A DNA stretch of 64,000 nt from Pseudomonas frederiksbergensis (GCF_001952935.1 NZ_CP018319.1:5104001-5168000); one strand, 5' to 3'; numbered from the stretch's first letter, positions 25,861 to 35,468 are shown. A program made the numbers and translations. The notes: generated from the sequence alone by a model not told the origin.

Positions 25861-26949
25861 TCAGGCGGTGCGAAGAGGGTTTGCAGAGGCCGGGTGGAAG
25901 TCGCCGAAAAAGGATTGCACCCGCGGTGGTGCCAGTTCCGCCAGGGTTGGAGGGTTCCAGCGCGGGGTTTTGTCCTTGTCGATGATCAACGCGCGCACGC
26001 CCTCGATCAGGTCACCTTTGTCAAACCACTGATAGTCCAGGTGCAACTCCAGGGCAAAGCAATCGGCCAGGCTCAGGTAACGGCCGCGACGCAGCAATTC
26101 CAGGGTCACGGCCATCGCCAGTGGCGAACGGCTGTCGAGCAGTTTGGCCGTCTGCTCGGCCCAGTCGCGCAGCTCGGGACGTTGCTCGCGCTGCAGGGCG
26201 GTGAGAATGGCCGGCACATCGGGCAGGGAAAAATATTCATCGATCACCTGGCGATAGGCCTTGAGTTCCGATCCCGCAATACGTTCGGTGGACATGCGGG
26301 CGAGCAGGTTTTGCAGGTCTTCGTCGGGCGCACCGGTCCAGTTCAATTGATCCAGGGCGGCATCCAGTTCGGCCAGTTGCTCACTGGGCAGGCAGTAGTC
26401 AGCCAAGTTGGCATAGAGGGCATCGGCGGCACGTACCTGGCAACCTGTGACCCCCAGATAGATACCCAGCTCACCCGGAAGGCGCGGCAGGAAATAGCTG
26501 CCGCCGACATCGGGGAAAAAGCCGATGCCGACTTCCGGCATGCCCATCCGCGTGCGCTCGGTGATCACCCGTAACGAGGCGGCCTGGGCCAGGCCCATGC
26601 CGCCGCCGAGGACGAAACCATCGAGCAGCGCCAGCACCGGTTTGGAATAGCCGTGCAGGTACTCATCCAGGGCGTACTCTTCCTCGAGAAACAGCTCGTG
26701 CAGGTTGTCGCCGGCCTTGTGACTGTCGTACAGCATGCGGATGTCGCCACCGGCACAGAAGGCTTTTTCCCCGGCGCCACGAAGGGTCACGGCGACGATC
26801 TCCGGGTCCTGTTCCCAGACCCACAGGTACCGGCACAACAGTGTCACCATGGGCAGGTCCAGGGTGTTCAACGCACTTGGTCGATTCAGCGTCAGGTGCC
26901 CGATGCGGTTGCGCACACTGGCCAGCACCGGGGCTTGCTGCTCGCTCAT
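25861..26949 (-). CDS. 3-hydroxyisobutyryl-CoA hydrolase-like protein
   Basis: 362 residues: crotonase fold but of HIBCH length (usual enoyl-CoA hydratases are about 260). Oxyanion-hole segments FCAGGDIRMLYD and LDGFVLGGGMGL are followed by MPEVGIGFFPDVGGSYFL, typical of 3-hydroxyisobutyryl-CoA hydrolases. It would release 3-hydroxyisobutyrate for MmsB. It overlaps the mmsB stop by 4 bp and lies 18 bp before the acyl-CoA dehydrogenase. Confidence 0.85.
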   Translation of the reverse strand: MSEQQAPVLASVRNRIGHLTLNRPSALNTLDLPMVTLLCRYLWVWEQDPEIVAVTLRGAGEKAFCAGGDIRMLYDSHKAGDNLHELFLEEEYALDEYLHGYSKPVLALLDGFVLGGGMGLAQAASLRVITERTRMGMPEVGIGFFPDVGGSYFLPRLPGELGIYLGVTGCQVRAADALYANLADYCLPSEQLAELDAALDQLNWTGAPDEDLQNLLARMSTERIAGSELKAYRQVIDEYFSLPDVPAILTALQREQRPELRDWAEQTAKLLDSRSPLAMAVTLELLRRGRYLSLADCFALELHLDYQWFDKGDLIEGVRALIIDKDKTPRWNPPTLAELAPPRVQSFFGDFHPASANPLRTA

Positions 26950-27842
26950 GCTTTTGCTTCCCCACGGAACAGTTTGATGATGGCGGAGAAGTCCAGGCCG
27001 CCATTACCTTGCAGGCTGAAGGTCTGGTACAGCTGCTGGGCGGCAGCACCGAGCACCACCGGCTGACGCACATGTTTCGCTGCTTCGGTGGCGAGGCCGA
27101 GGTCCTTGAGCATCAGGTCGGTACCAAAGCCGCCACTGTAACCACGCGAGGCCGGAGCGTTTTCCAGCACGCCCGGGAACGGATTGTTGATCTCCGAGCT
27201 CCAGCACCGACCGGTGGAGGTGCCGATGACACCGGCCAGCACCTTGGCGTCCATGCCCAGGGCCACACCCAGGGCCATGGCCTCGGCGACGCCGACCATG
27301 GAGATGCCGAGCAGCATGTTGTTGGCGATCTTGGCCACTTGGCCGTTTCCTGCTGCGCCGCAGTGCACGATGTTCCTGCCCATGGCCGAGAGGATTGGCA
27401 GGGCCTGGTCGAATACGCTGACCGGGCCGCCGACCATAAAGGTCAGGGTGCCTGCCGTCGCGCCACCGGTGCCGCCGGATACCGGCGCGTCGAGCATTGG
27501 GTTGCCCTGGGCAAGGGCGAATTTGGCCACCTCGCGGGCACTGAGCGGGTCAATGGTTGAACTGTCGATCAACAGCACGCCCTGGCCAATATTGGCCAAC
27601 AGGCCGTCCTTGCCGCGATAGACCTGCTTCACATGGTCGGCGGTCGGCAACATGGTGATGATCACCTCAACCTTGGCTTTGGCCACGGCGGCGGGTGAGT
27701 CAGCGGCGCTGGCACCGGCCTCCACCAGGGTCGCGACCGCCTGCGGGAAAGGATCGAAGACGGTCAGGCTGTGTCCAGCCTTGAGCAGGTTGCGGGCCAT
27801 TGGGCCGCCCATGTTGCCGAGGCCGAGAAATCCGATATGCAT
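26946..27842 (-). CDS. mmsB: 3-hydroxyisobutyrate dehydrogenase
   Basis: 298 residues, the usual length. It oxidises 3-hydroxyisobutyrate to methylmalonate semialdehyde with NAD. The Rossmann motif GFLGLGNMGGPMARNL opens the protein; the substrate loop DAPVSGGTGGATAGTL and the catalytic-lysine helix region GNGQVAKIANNMLLG follow. It is coupled to the HIBCH-like gene by a 4-bp overlap. Confidence 0.93.
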   Translation of the reverse strand: MHIGFLGLGNMGGPMARNLLKAGHSLTVFDPFPQAVATLVEAGASAADSPAAVAKAKVEVIITMLPTADHVKQVYRGKDGLLANIGQGVLLIDSSTIDPLSAREVAKFALAQGNPMLDAPVSGGTGGATAGTLTFMVGGPVSVFDQALPILSAMGRNIVHCGAAGNGQVAKIANNMLLGISMVGVAEAMALGVALGMDAKVLAGVIGTSTGRCWSSEINNPFPGVLENAPASRGYSGGFGTDLMLKDLGLATEAAKHVRQPVVLGAAAQQLYQTFSLQGNGGLDFSAIIKLFRGEAKA

Positions 27843-27868
27843 GATGACTACCTTTTGCGAGTGGGGGA

Positions 27869-27985
27869 TCAGCGGTGCAGGAAATTCGGCACGCGCTTGT
27901 CGACGAAGGCTTGCATGCCTTCCTTTTGGTCGTGGCTGGCAAACAGCGAATGGAACAGCCGCCGCTCGAAACGTACGCCCTGACT
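27869..27985 (-). pseudogene. C-terminal relic of an enoyl-CoA hydratase
   Basis: Reading towards the stop at 27869-27871 gives QGVRFERRLFHSLFASHDQK then EGMQAFVDKRVPNFLHR, the last 38 residues of a PaaF-like enoyl-CoA hydratase. The upstream 220 or so codons are gone; the relic begins at the hairpin that follows mmsA. The missing enzyme would hydrate methacrylyl-CoA between the dehydrogenase and HIBCH steps. Confidence 0.88.
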
Positions 27986-28008
27986 GGCCGGCGCTGGGCG
28001 CCGGCCAG
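27984..28008. terminator. Hairpin after mmsA, at the deletion junction
   Basis: Perfect 11-bp stem CTGGCCGGCGC-TGG-GCGCCGGCCAG, 6 bp past the mmsA stop, without a T run. It may act as mRNA 3' protection. Its position exactly at the edge of the hydratase relic suggests it took part in, or bounds, the deletion. Confidence 0.5.
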
Positions 28009-28014
28009 CAAAGG

Positions 28015-29523
28015 TCATTTCAGGGTGATGGTGGTGTTGACCGCACCGCTGGTGTCGTCTTCGTCGAACCAGCGCTGGGTGACCGTCTTGGTCTGGGTGT
28101 AGAAGGTCACCACTTGTTTGCCGTAGGGGCCCAGGTCACCGAGTTTGGAGGCGCGAGAACCGGAGAACGAAAACAGCGGGACCGGTACCGGGATCGGCAC
28201 ATTGATGCCCACCTGGCCGACGTCGATCTCTTCCTGGAAGTGACGGGCCGCAGCGCCGGAGCGGGTGAACAGGGCGGTACCGTTGCCATTCGGGTTGGCG
28301 TTGATGATCTCGATCGCCTCGCTCAGGTTGGCGGCATGCATGACGCACAGCACCGGGCCGAAGATTTCTTCGCGGTACACGGACATTTGTGCCGTGACGC
28401 CGGAGAAGATGGTCGGGCCGACGAAGTTGCCGTCCTGGTAGCCAGGCACACTCGGGTTGCGCCCATCCAATTCGAGCCTGGCGCCTTCTTCGATGCCGCT
28501 GGCGATCAGGCTGTTGACGCGATCCAGAGCCGCGCAGGAGATCACCGGGCCGATGTCGGTGCCAGGTTCGGTGCCGCCATTGATCTTGAGGGTTTTGGTC
28601 CGCTCGATCAGGTCCGGCAACCAGGTCTGCGCTTCACCCACCAGAATGACCACCGGCAGGGCCATGCAGCGCTGACCGGCGGCGCCGAAGGAGGCGCCCA
28701 GCAGGTTGTTCAACGTCTGCTGTTTGTTGGCATCGGGCAGGACGATGGCGTGGTTCTTCGCGCCCATCATGCACTGTGCACGCTTGCCATTCTGGGTAGC
28801 GCGGTTATAGACATGGGTGCCGACCTTGGTCGAACCAACGAAGGACACGGCTTTGATGTCCGGGTGGTCACAGATCAGGTTCACCGCGTCGACGCCGCCG
28901 TGGATGACGTTGAGCACGCCCTTGGGTACACCGGCTTCCAGGGCCAGTTCGACCAGGCGCATGGTCACCAGCGGGTCTTGCTCGGATGGCTTGAGGATGA
29001 AGGTGTTGCCGGTGGCGATGGCCATCGGGAACATCCACAGCGGGATCATCGCCGGGAAGTTGAACGGGGTGATGCCGGCACACACGCCCAGCGGCTGCAT
29101 CAAGGTGTAGGTGTCGACGCCATTGGCCACGTTGTTGGCCAACTCACCCATCTGCAGATTGCCGATGGAGGCGGCGTGCTCGACCACCTCCAGGCCGCGG
29201 AACACATCACCTTCGGCATCCGGCAGGGTTTTGCCCTGTTCAGCGGTGAGCAGAGCGGCCAGTTCCTTGATGTTCTCGCGGATCAGTTGCTGGTATTTGA
29301 AGAAGATCCGGGAGCGGGCGCCGATCGGAGTCTTGCGCCAGGTCTTGAAGGCTTCCTTGGCGCTGGCCACGGCGGCGTCCATTTCCTCGGCGGTGGCGAA
29401 GGGCACGCGGGCCAGGACTTCCTGGGTAGCCGGGTTGATCACGTCGCGCCATTGGGTGCTGCGCGATTCGACGAATTCGCCGTTGATGAGAAGCTTGACG
29501 CTAGGAATGCTGGAGGAGGTCAT
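28015..29523 (-). CDS. mmsA: Methylmalonate-semialdehyde dehydrogenase (acylating)
   Basis: 502 residues, usual length. It converts methylmalonate semialdehyde to propionyl-CoA with NAD and CoA. Seen: PFNFPAMIPLWMFPMAIATG, the NAD region SFVGSTKVGTHVY and the catalytic-cysteine segment GQRCMALPVVILV. AGGA lies 7 bp before the ATG. First of the valine genes; the synthetase gene lies 100 bp upstream. Confidence 0.95.
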   Translation of the reverse strand: MTSSSIPSVKLLINGEFVESRSTQWRDVINPATQEVLARVPFATAEEMDAAVASAKEAFKTWRKTPIGARSRIFFKYQQLIRENIKELAALLTAEQGKTLPDAEGDVFRGLEVVEHAASIGNLQMGELANNVANGVDTYTLMQPLGVCAGITPFNFPAMIPLWMFPMAIATGNTFILKPSEQDPLVTMRLVELALEAGVPKGVLNVIHGGVDAVNLICDHPDIKAVSFVGSTKVGTHVYNRATQNGKRAQCMMGAKNHAIVLPDANKQQTLNNLLGASFGAAGQRCMALPVVILVGEAQTWLPDLIERTKTLKINGGTEPGTDIGPVISCAALDRVNSLIASGIEEGARLELDGRNPSVPGYQDGNFVGPTIFSGVTAQMSVYREEIFGPVLCVMHAANLSEAIEIINANPNGNGTALFTRSGAAARHFQEEIDVGQVGINVPIPVPVPLFSFSGSRASKLGDLGPYGKQVVTFYTQTKTVTQRWFDEDDTSGAVNTTITLK

Positions 29524-29625
29524 TTTCGGGTCCTGTCTACTTTCTTTGAGTCGAGTGAGGCCCCTCGGCCTGATTGGCCGAGCGGTCGCGTTTGAATTCA
29601 GGAGGGCCGGCGTACCGGCCCGGGT

Positions 29626-31329
29626 TCAGCCCTTGAGGTGAGGGAAGTCTTCTTCGAAGTACTCTTGCGCGCCGCGTGCATCGCTCTGGCGGCGCTGCAC
29701 TTCCATTTGCCGCAATTCCACCCGACGAATCTTCCCTGAGATGGTCTTGGGCAGTTCGCTGACGAATTCGATACGCCGCACCCGCTTGTAGGGCGCCAGG
29801 TGCTCGCGAGCGAAGGCGAGGATGTTGCCGGCCAGTTCAGCACTGCCGGGTTCGTCATGGGCCAGGATCAGGAACGCCTTGGGCACGGCCAGGCGTAGCG
29901 GGTCCGGGCTTGGCACCACGGCCACTTCCATCACCGCCGGGTGCTCGATCAGTGCGCTTTCCAGCTCGAAGGGACTGATGCGGTAGTCGGAGGCTTTGAA
30001 CACATCGTCGGCACGGCCGACGAAGGTGATGTAGCCCTCTTCATCGATCTGTGCGGTATCGCCGGTGCGGTAGTAACCGTCGCGCATTACTTCTGCGGTT
30101 TTTTCCGGGCTGTCCTCGTAGCACAACATTAGGCCAAGCGGACGCACATCCAATGGCAGGGCTACTTCTCCCTCGTTGCCGGGTACGCCGTCGGGGTCAA
30201 GCATGGTCACCCTGTAGCCCGGCAGAGGACGGCCCATGGAGCCGGGTTTGAGCAGTTGGCCGGGTGTGTTACCGACCAGAGCGGTGGTTTCCGACTGACC
30301 GAAACCATCACGCAGCGGCAAGTCCCAGGCATGCAGGATCTGCTCGATGATCTCCGGGTTCAGTGGCTCACCGGCACCCACCAGTTCGCGAAGGTTCAGG
30401 CGCTCCTTGTAACTGGCCAGATCCTCCTGAATCAGCATGCGCCACACGGTGGGCGGGGCGCACAGGCTAGTGACGCCATAGCGCTCCAGCGCGCCAAGCA
30501 GGGCCGGGGCGCTGAAGCGCGCGACGTTGTGGATGAAGATGCAGGCGCCGGCGTTCCATGGTGCGAAGAGGCAGCTCCAGGCATGTTTGGCCCAGCCCGG
30601 TGACGAGATGTTCAAGTGCAGGTCACCCGGCTGCAGGCCAATCCAGTACATGGTTGACAGGTGGCCGACCGGGTAGCTCTGGTGACTGTGCAGCACCATC
30701 TTTGGCTTGGAGGTAGTGCCAGAGGTGAAGTACAGCAGCATCGGGTCGGTGGCTAGCGTGCGGTCCTCGACGTCGAACTGCTCGGAATACTCGCTGGCGG
30801 CACTGTGCGGGGTCCAGCCGGCGGGGGCCGGGCCGACGCAGATGCGGCTGCAGCCTTCTCCCAGGCCGACGAACTTGTCGACATGGGCGCTGCCGACCAC
30901 CAGGTGACGAACCTGGCCGCGCTCGATGCGGTCGCCCAGGTCATCGGGGGTCAGCAGGGCGGTGGCGGGAATGACCACGGCGCCGATTTTGAAGGCGGCC
31001 AGCATGGTTTCCCACAAGGCGACATCATTGCCGAGCATCAGCAGGATGCGCTCGCCGCGGCGCACGCCGAGGGCACGCAAGTGGTTGGCCACCTGGTTGG
31101 AGCGCGAGGCCAGTTGCTGGAAGCTGTAGCGCTGTTCGCTGCCGTCTTCTTCGACGATCCACAAGGCGTTGGCGTGATTGTCCTCGGCCATGGCATCGAA
31201 GTAATCCAGTGCCCAGTTGAACTCGTTCAGTTGCGGCCAGCGGAAGTCACGCACGGCAGTGGCGTAGTCGGTACGGTGGGCCAGCAGGAAGTCTCGAGCG
31301 GCGAGGAACGGTTGGCAGTTGCTGTTCAT
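29626..31329 (-). CDS. AMP-forming acyl-CoA synthetase
   Basis: 567 residues from ATG 31329 (GGAG 6 bp upstream; an earlier in-frame ATG at 31341 lies before the site). The adenylation domain shows the P-loop-like YFTSGTTSKPKMVLHSH, GFGQSETTALVGN, and YYRTGDTAQID. The C-terminal lysine motif is LPKTISGKIRRVELR. It activates a short acid to acyl-CoA. The neighbours (ActP permease, valine pathway) suggest acetate, propionate or isobutyrate. Confidence 0.85.
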   Translation of the reverse strand: MNSNCQPFLAARDFLLAHRTDYATAVRDFRWPQLNEFNWALDYFDAMAEDNHANALWIVEEDGSEQRYSFQQLASRSNQVANHLRALGVRRGERILLMLGNDVALWETMLAAFKIGAVVIPATALLTPDDLGDRIERGQVRHLVVGSAHVDKFVGLGEGCSRICVGPAPAGWTPHSAASEYSEQFDVEDRTLATDPMLLYFTSGTTSKPKMVLHSHQSYPVGHLSTMYWIGLQPGDLHLNISSPGWAKHAWSCLFAPWNAGACIFIHNVARFSAPALLGALERYGVTSLCAPPTVWRMLIQEDLASYKERLNLRELVGAGEPLNPEIIEQILHAWDLPLRDGFGQSETTALVGNTPGQLLKPGSMGRPLPGYRVTMLDPDGVPGNEGEVALPLDVRPLGLMLCYEDSPEKTAEVMRDGYYRTGDTAQIDEEGYITFVGRADDVFKASDYRISPFELESALIEHPAVMEVAVVPSPDPLRLAVPKAFLILAHDEPGSAELAGNILAFAREHLAPYKRVRRIEFVSELPKTISGKIRRVELRQMEVQRRQSDARGAQEYFEEDFPHLKG

Positions 31330-31682
31330 TGGAGTCTCCATCGATCGTGGTGACGATCGGCGCGGGTACAGGTACGGGATGGTCAGGCGGCGAGGGGGGC
31401 TTCGCTGCGGGCAGCAATGCGTACTAGACGCATGCAGGTACCTGAGAGCGGGGAGACGGCGGCAAGCATGGATGTCTTCACGGTGTATGCCCTTGTTTGT
31501 TTTTGTTGGGTCTGGCGCGGTTCATGACCAGGCGCTTGAGCCCAGTATATGCATGCAAAAATCAATTAAAAATGCTCATAAAAACCGGTGCGTTGTGCAA
31601 AAAAATCATAGAGGTGGCGCGTTGGATGGAGGGCCGCTCGCACTCTCAGGCGATGCGAGCGGCCCCCGTCTCGCGGGGGGAT
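31330..31682. promoter_or_regulatory. 353-bp gap with hairpin and probable promoter
   Basis: No gene. A/T-rich DNA at 31540-31610 contains TATACT-like boxes on the minus strand and probably the promoter for the synthetase-mms operon. The hairpin after the porin gene is listed separately. Confidence 0.45.
31631..31665 (-). terminator. Terminator-like hairpin after OprD-family porin
   Basis: Perfect 12-bp GC-rich stem GGGCCGCTCGCA/TGCGAGCGGCCC with an 11-nt loop, 18 bp past the porin stop. No strong T run. Confidence 0.6.
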
Positions 31683-32933
31683 TTACCAGAGCGCCAGGGT
31701 ATAACTGACGATCAACCGGTTTTCATCCAGGTCGCTACCGAAGTGGGTCGATCGCACCGTCGCATTGCGCCACTTCACGCCGACATTCTTCAATGGCCCG
31801 CTCTGCACCACATAACCAATGTCGGTATCACGTTCCCATTCCTTGCCTTCCGGGCTATTGCCGCCCAGATCGATGTTGTCACCGGTGAGGTAGCGGGTCA
31901 TGAAGGTCAGGCCCGGAATGCCGATGGCCGCAAAGTTGTAGTCGTAGCGCGCCTGCCAGGACTGTTCGTCCTTGCTGGCGAAGTCGCCGATCTGCACGAA
32001 GTTCACCAGGAACGCATCGGTGCCGTTGACGTAGGCGTAGCCGGTGTCGCCGCTCATGCCTTGATAACCCAGGCCCACCGCATGCCCGCCGAGGTTGTAG
32101 GTGAACATCGCGCCGATGGCGTTGTTATCGACATTGCTGCCGCCATCATCCGTGGAGCGGGCGAAGCGCAGATCGGTCTTCAGCGACTGGCCGGTGGTGA
32201 CTGGCAAGACGTAGGTCAGGTTGACCAGGTGCTGGCTGTAGAAGTTGTCGAGGTGGCCGTAGCTGTAGCCGGTGGCGAGGTTGCTGGTCCATTTGTAGTT
32301 CAGGCTGGCGAAATCGAAGCTGTCGCTGTCGAGATGACGCGTGGTGATGCCCTTGGCGCCGGTGCGGGTGATCCCCATGTCCTCGTAGTCCGAGGAGTCG
32401 CGCTGATTGACTTGCGTCAGGCGCCCGGCATCCACGGTCAGGCCTTCGAGTTCCAGCGACGTCAGCTGACCGCCCTTGAAGGTTTGTGGCAACAGCCGTG
32501 AATCGTTGGCCAGTACCGTCGGCAGTTTCGGCAGCAGCGTGCCGAGTTTCAGTGTGCTTTTTGAGGCGCGCACTTTGGCGGTCAGGCCCAGTTCGCCGTA
32601 CTCGTCCTGCGCCCCTTTGCTCGTGTCACGGTGGCGTTTAAGCAGGCCGGAGCCTGCGCGATCAGGGCTGGAATCGAGCTTGACGCCGAGCAGGCCGATG
32701 GCATCGAAGCCGACACCGATCAACCCGTCGGTGTATCCCGATTCGTAGCGCAGCAGGAACCCCTGCGCCCATTCCTCTTGTTTGGATTGGGCGGCGTTGT
32801 CCTGGCGATAGTCACGGTTGAAATAGAAGTTGCGCAGTTCCAGGCTGGCTTTACTGTCTGCGAGGAAGTCCGCGTGGACCTGGGTGGCAACGCTGCTGCT
32901 TGCCAGGAGCAGGGTAAAAAGGGTGGGTTTCAT
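31683..32933 (-). CDS. OprD-family outer membrane porin
   Basis: 416 residues from ATG 32933. Signal peptide MKPTLFTLLLASSSVATQVHA, then FLADSKASLELRNFYFNRDY, the classic OprD-family N terminus of the mature protein. The rest is an 18-strand barrel pattern ending in an aromatic residue (VSYTLALW). OprD porins carry specific small substrates such as amino acids or organic acids. Position after actP suggests a short carboxylate, by inference. Confidence 0.9.
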   Translation of the reverse strand: MKPTLFTLLLASSSVATQVHADFLADSKASLELRNFYFNRDYRQDNAAQSKQEEWAQGFLLRYESGYTDGLIGVGFDAIGLLGVKLDSSPDRAGSGLLKRHRDTSKGAQDEYGELGLTAKVRASKSTLKLGTLLPKLPTVLANDSRLLPQTFKGGQLTSLELEGLTVDAGRLTQVNQRDSSDYEDMGITRTGAKGITTRHLDSDSFDFASLNYKWTSNLATGYSYGHLDNFYSQHLVNLTYVLPVTTGQSLKTDLRFARSTDDGGSNVDNNAIGAMFTYNLGGHAVGLGYQGMSGDTGYAYVNGTDAFLVNFVQIGDFASKDEQSWQARYDYNFAAIGIPGLTFMTRYLTGDNIDLGGNSPEGKEWERDTDIGYVVQSGPLKNVGVKWRNATVRSTHFGSDLDENRLIVSYTLALW

Positions 32934-33101
32934 TGCATGCCTCTTGTTGTTATAAGCAAGCCTTTCCCGCACTGGCCGGGGCCGGTGGAGGGAAGACTCG
33001 ATGGAGGTGCCCTGCGCCGGGAGGCGCAGGACGGGAGTAAAAAAGCGCGACGCTAAGGGGCGAACTCGCGCTCGGGGCATAGACCCCGGGAAGCTGCAGC
33101 G

Positions 33102-34751
33102 TTAGTGACTGCTGGCCATAGCAGCGCCCAGGCCAGTCTGGGCGCGGACGAACTGATCGGCATAGGCAGCGCGCTCGCGGTCGGCACGCTCGCTACGGTC
33201 CAGTTTGGATGCCACCACGATGACCAGGAAGGCCAAAGGCATGGAGAACAGCGCCGGCTGGTCGTAGGGGAAGATTGCCTGGGCATGGCCCAATACGCCG
33301 ACCCATACCGACGGAGAGCCGATGACCAGGGCCAGGGCGCTGATCAGGCCAGTCATACCGCCATAGAGGGCGCCACGGGTGGTCAGGCCACCCCAGTACA
33401 TGGCCATGATCAATACCGGGAAATTCGCCGAGGCCGCTATGCCAAACGTCAGGCCGACCAGGAAGGCGATATTCTGGCCCTCGAACAGAATGCCGAGGGA
33501 AATCGCGACGATACCGAGACCGACAGTGGCGATGCGCGACACACGCATTTCCTGCTTCTCGTCGGCCTGGCCCTTCTTCAGTACCGAGGCATAAAGGTCG
33601 TGAGAGATGGCCGAGGCGCCGGCCAGGGCCAGGCCGGCCACCACTGCAAGAATGGTGGCGAAGGCCACGGCGGAGAGGAATCCGAGAAACAGGTTGCCGC
33701 CCACCGCTTTAGCCAGATGCATGGCAACCATGTTGCCGCCGCCGATCATGGTGCCGCCGAGCTTGCCGTCGACATAGTACTGCGGGTCTGTGCCGACGAT
33801 GACGATGGCGGTGTAGCCCAGGATGCAGACCACCAGAAAGAAGAAGCCGATGAACACCGTGGCGAATAGCACCGATTTGCGCGCCTCCTTGGCGTTGGGC
33901 ACGGTGAAGAAGCGCATCAGAATGTGCGGCAGGCCGGCGATGCCGAAGACCAGTCCGAGGGACAGGGACACCGCGTTGATCGGGTCGGCCAGCAACGTGC
34001 CCGGGCCCATAATCTGCACGCCGCTGGCATGCACCGCCACGGCTTGGGCAGCCAGCGTCTCGAAGCTGAAGCCGAAACGACTCAGGGCCATCAGCATCAG
34101 GGTCGTGCCGCCGGCCAGCAGCAGGACTGCCTTGGTGATCTGCACCCATGTGGTGGCGAGCATGCCGCCGAAGATCACGTAGACCAGCATCAGCAGGCCG
34201 ACCACCACCACCGCCGTGCGATAGTCGAGGCCGAACAGCAGCTTGATCAACTGGCCAGCACCGACCATCTGCACCACCAGGTAGCAACACACCACCGTCA
34301 GCGAACCGAGGGCGGCGAAGCTGCGCACGCGAGTTTGATCCAGGCGGAAGGAGACGATGTCGGCGAATGTATAGCGGCCCAGGTTACGCAGGCGCTCGGC
34401 CATCAGGAAGGTGACGATGGGCCAGCCGACGAAGAAGCCAATGATATAGATGAAGCCGTCATAGCCCTTGGCGAACACCAGGCTCGAGAGGCCCAGCAAA
34501 GTGGCCGCCGACATGTAGTCACCGGCGATCGCCAGGCCATTCTGAAAGCCCGTGATACCGCCGCCGGCACTGTAGAAGTCAGCAGCGGAGCGCGTGCGAC
34601 GGGACGCCCACCAAGTGATCAGCAAAGTGGCGAGGACGAAGATGAAGAACATGCCGATGGCATGCACATTGAGCGGTTGCTTCTCTGCGGTGATGGGTGC
34701 GGCGTTGGCCAGCAGGGGACTGAGGGCGAGAAGGGCGAGTAGGCGTTTCAT
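33102..34751 (-). CDS. actP: Cation/acetate symporter
   Basis: 549 residues of the sodium:solute symporter family with a signal-like first helix (LLALLALSPLLANAAPITA) and about 13 further membrane spans. Family landmarks include DFYSAGGGITGFQNGLAIAG, and DYMSAATLLGLSSLVFAKGY. ActP imports acetate, propionate or pyruvate-like acids. Its start overlaps the stop of the DUF485 gene by 4 bp, the standard yjcH-actP pairing. Confidence 0.92.
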   Translation of the reverse strand: MKRLLALLALSPLLANAAPITAEKQPLNVHAIGMFFIFVLATLLITWWASRRTRSAADFYSAGGGITGFQNGLAIAGDYMSAATLLGLSSLVFAKGYDGFIYIIGFFVGWPIVTFLMAERLRNLGRYTFADIVSFRLDQTRVRSFAALGSLTVVCCYLVVQMVGAGQLIKLLFGLDYRTAVVVVGLLMLVYVIFGGMLATTWVQITKAVLLLAGGTTLMLMALSRFGFSFETLAAQAVAVHASGVQIMGPGTLLADPINAVSLSLGLVFGIAGLPHILMRFFTVPNAKEARKSVLFATVFIGFFFLVVCILGYTAIVIVGTDPQYYVDGKLGGTMIGGGNMVAMHLAKAVGGNLFLGFLSAVAFATILAVVAGLALAGASAISHDLYASVLKKGQADEKQEMRVSRIATVGLGIVAISLGILFEGQNIAFLVGLTFGIAASANFPVLIMAMYWGGLTTRGALYGGMTGLISALALVIGSPSVWVGVLGHAQAIFPYDQPALFSMPLAFLVIVVASKLDRSERADRERAAYADQFVRAQTGLGAAMASSH

Positions 34752-35077
34752 GCGCGGGTCTCCTGGAGGATCTGCGCGCTGAGCGCGTCGAAACGTGTGT
34801 TGGCGGTGTTCACGTACCAGGCGGTAAGCAGCCAGGACAGCAGGATAATTGCCACGCCGATTGGCATGCCGAGGCTGAGATGACTGCCGTCGTACAGCGG
34901 CAGGTGCAGCCAGGCAGGTGCGAAGGCCACTACCATGATGAAGCTGTAATAGACAGCGAGGACCGCGGCGCTCAGTGACCAGGCCAGCAGTGCGCGCTGG
35001 CGGGTGAGTCGCTGGAACTTGGGATTGGCCCTGACCTGGGCGCAGGTCTGGGCGTGGTTCGGATGGTCAGTCGTCAT
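34748..35077 (-). CDS. yjcH: DUF485 membrane protein, ActP partner
   Basis: 109 residues with two membrane spans (about 28-52 and 63-87). The N-terminal HPKFQRL-like segment NPKFQRLTRQRALLAWSLS is typical of DUF485 proteins that precede ActP-type symporters. Its role is thought to be accessory to the permease. Confidence 0.88.
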   Translation of the reverse strand: MTTDHPNHAQTCAQVRANPKFQRLTRQRALLAWSLSAAVLAVYYSFIMVVAFAPAWLHLPLYDGSHLSLGMPIGVAIILLSWLLTAWYVNTANTRFDALSAQILQETRA

Positions 35078-35468
35078 GATGAGGCTCCGCTTTTAATTGT
35101 TGTTGTATGTCGCCTTTTGAGAGGCGTACGGGTACCCGGGCGACGTCCCGAAGCGGAGCGTCACCTGAATGCTGCTGGAGTCGTATCTGCCCTGGCGATC
35201 TTCCGGAGGCGAGGGGTGCTGAAATGACGTCGGTCAGGTGCCGACAGGGAACCCGCCTATGAGCTCTCGACGGGTCCGAATGTGGCAGTGATTGCGCTGT
35301 CGCACAGCTGCCTGTTTTCGGCTTGAAAACAGTGTTTTTACCCTGCATTCATGCCGTCAGCCTTGATTGAAAATTGGGCCTTTTCGGTTGAAAAACGATG
35401 CTGGTCAAACCAGGCTGAATGCGAGTATATGTTGGCTAATTTCCAATATGTATTGGCAGAAAAGCCTG
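35078..35468. promoter_or_regulatory. Divergent promoter region, yjcH-actP versus LysR
   Basis: 391 bp. It contains CTGTTTTC-ggctt-GAAAACAG (35312-35332) and CCAATA-tg-TATTGG (35443-35456). The second lies 13 bp before the LysR start and fits autoregulatory binding; the first lies between the two genes and could control yjcH-actP. Confidence 0.55.

Noticed and set aside
25570..26574. A 334-codon + strand frame
   Set aside because: Antisense to the acyl-CoA dehydrogenase and HIBCH-like genes, with His/Gln-rich composition and no motif.
27652..29595. A 647-codon open frame on the + strand
   Set aside because: It runs antisense through mmsB, the hydratase relic and mmsA. Both minus-strand genes are unmistakable, and the + strand frame is a by-product of GC-rich codon bias.
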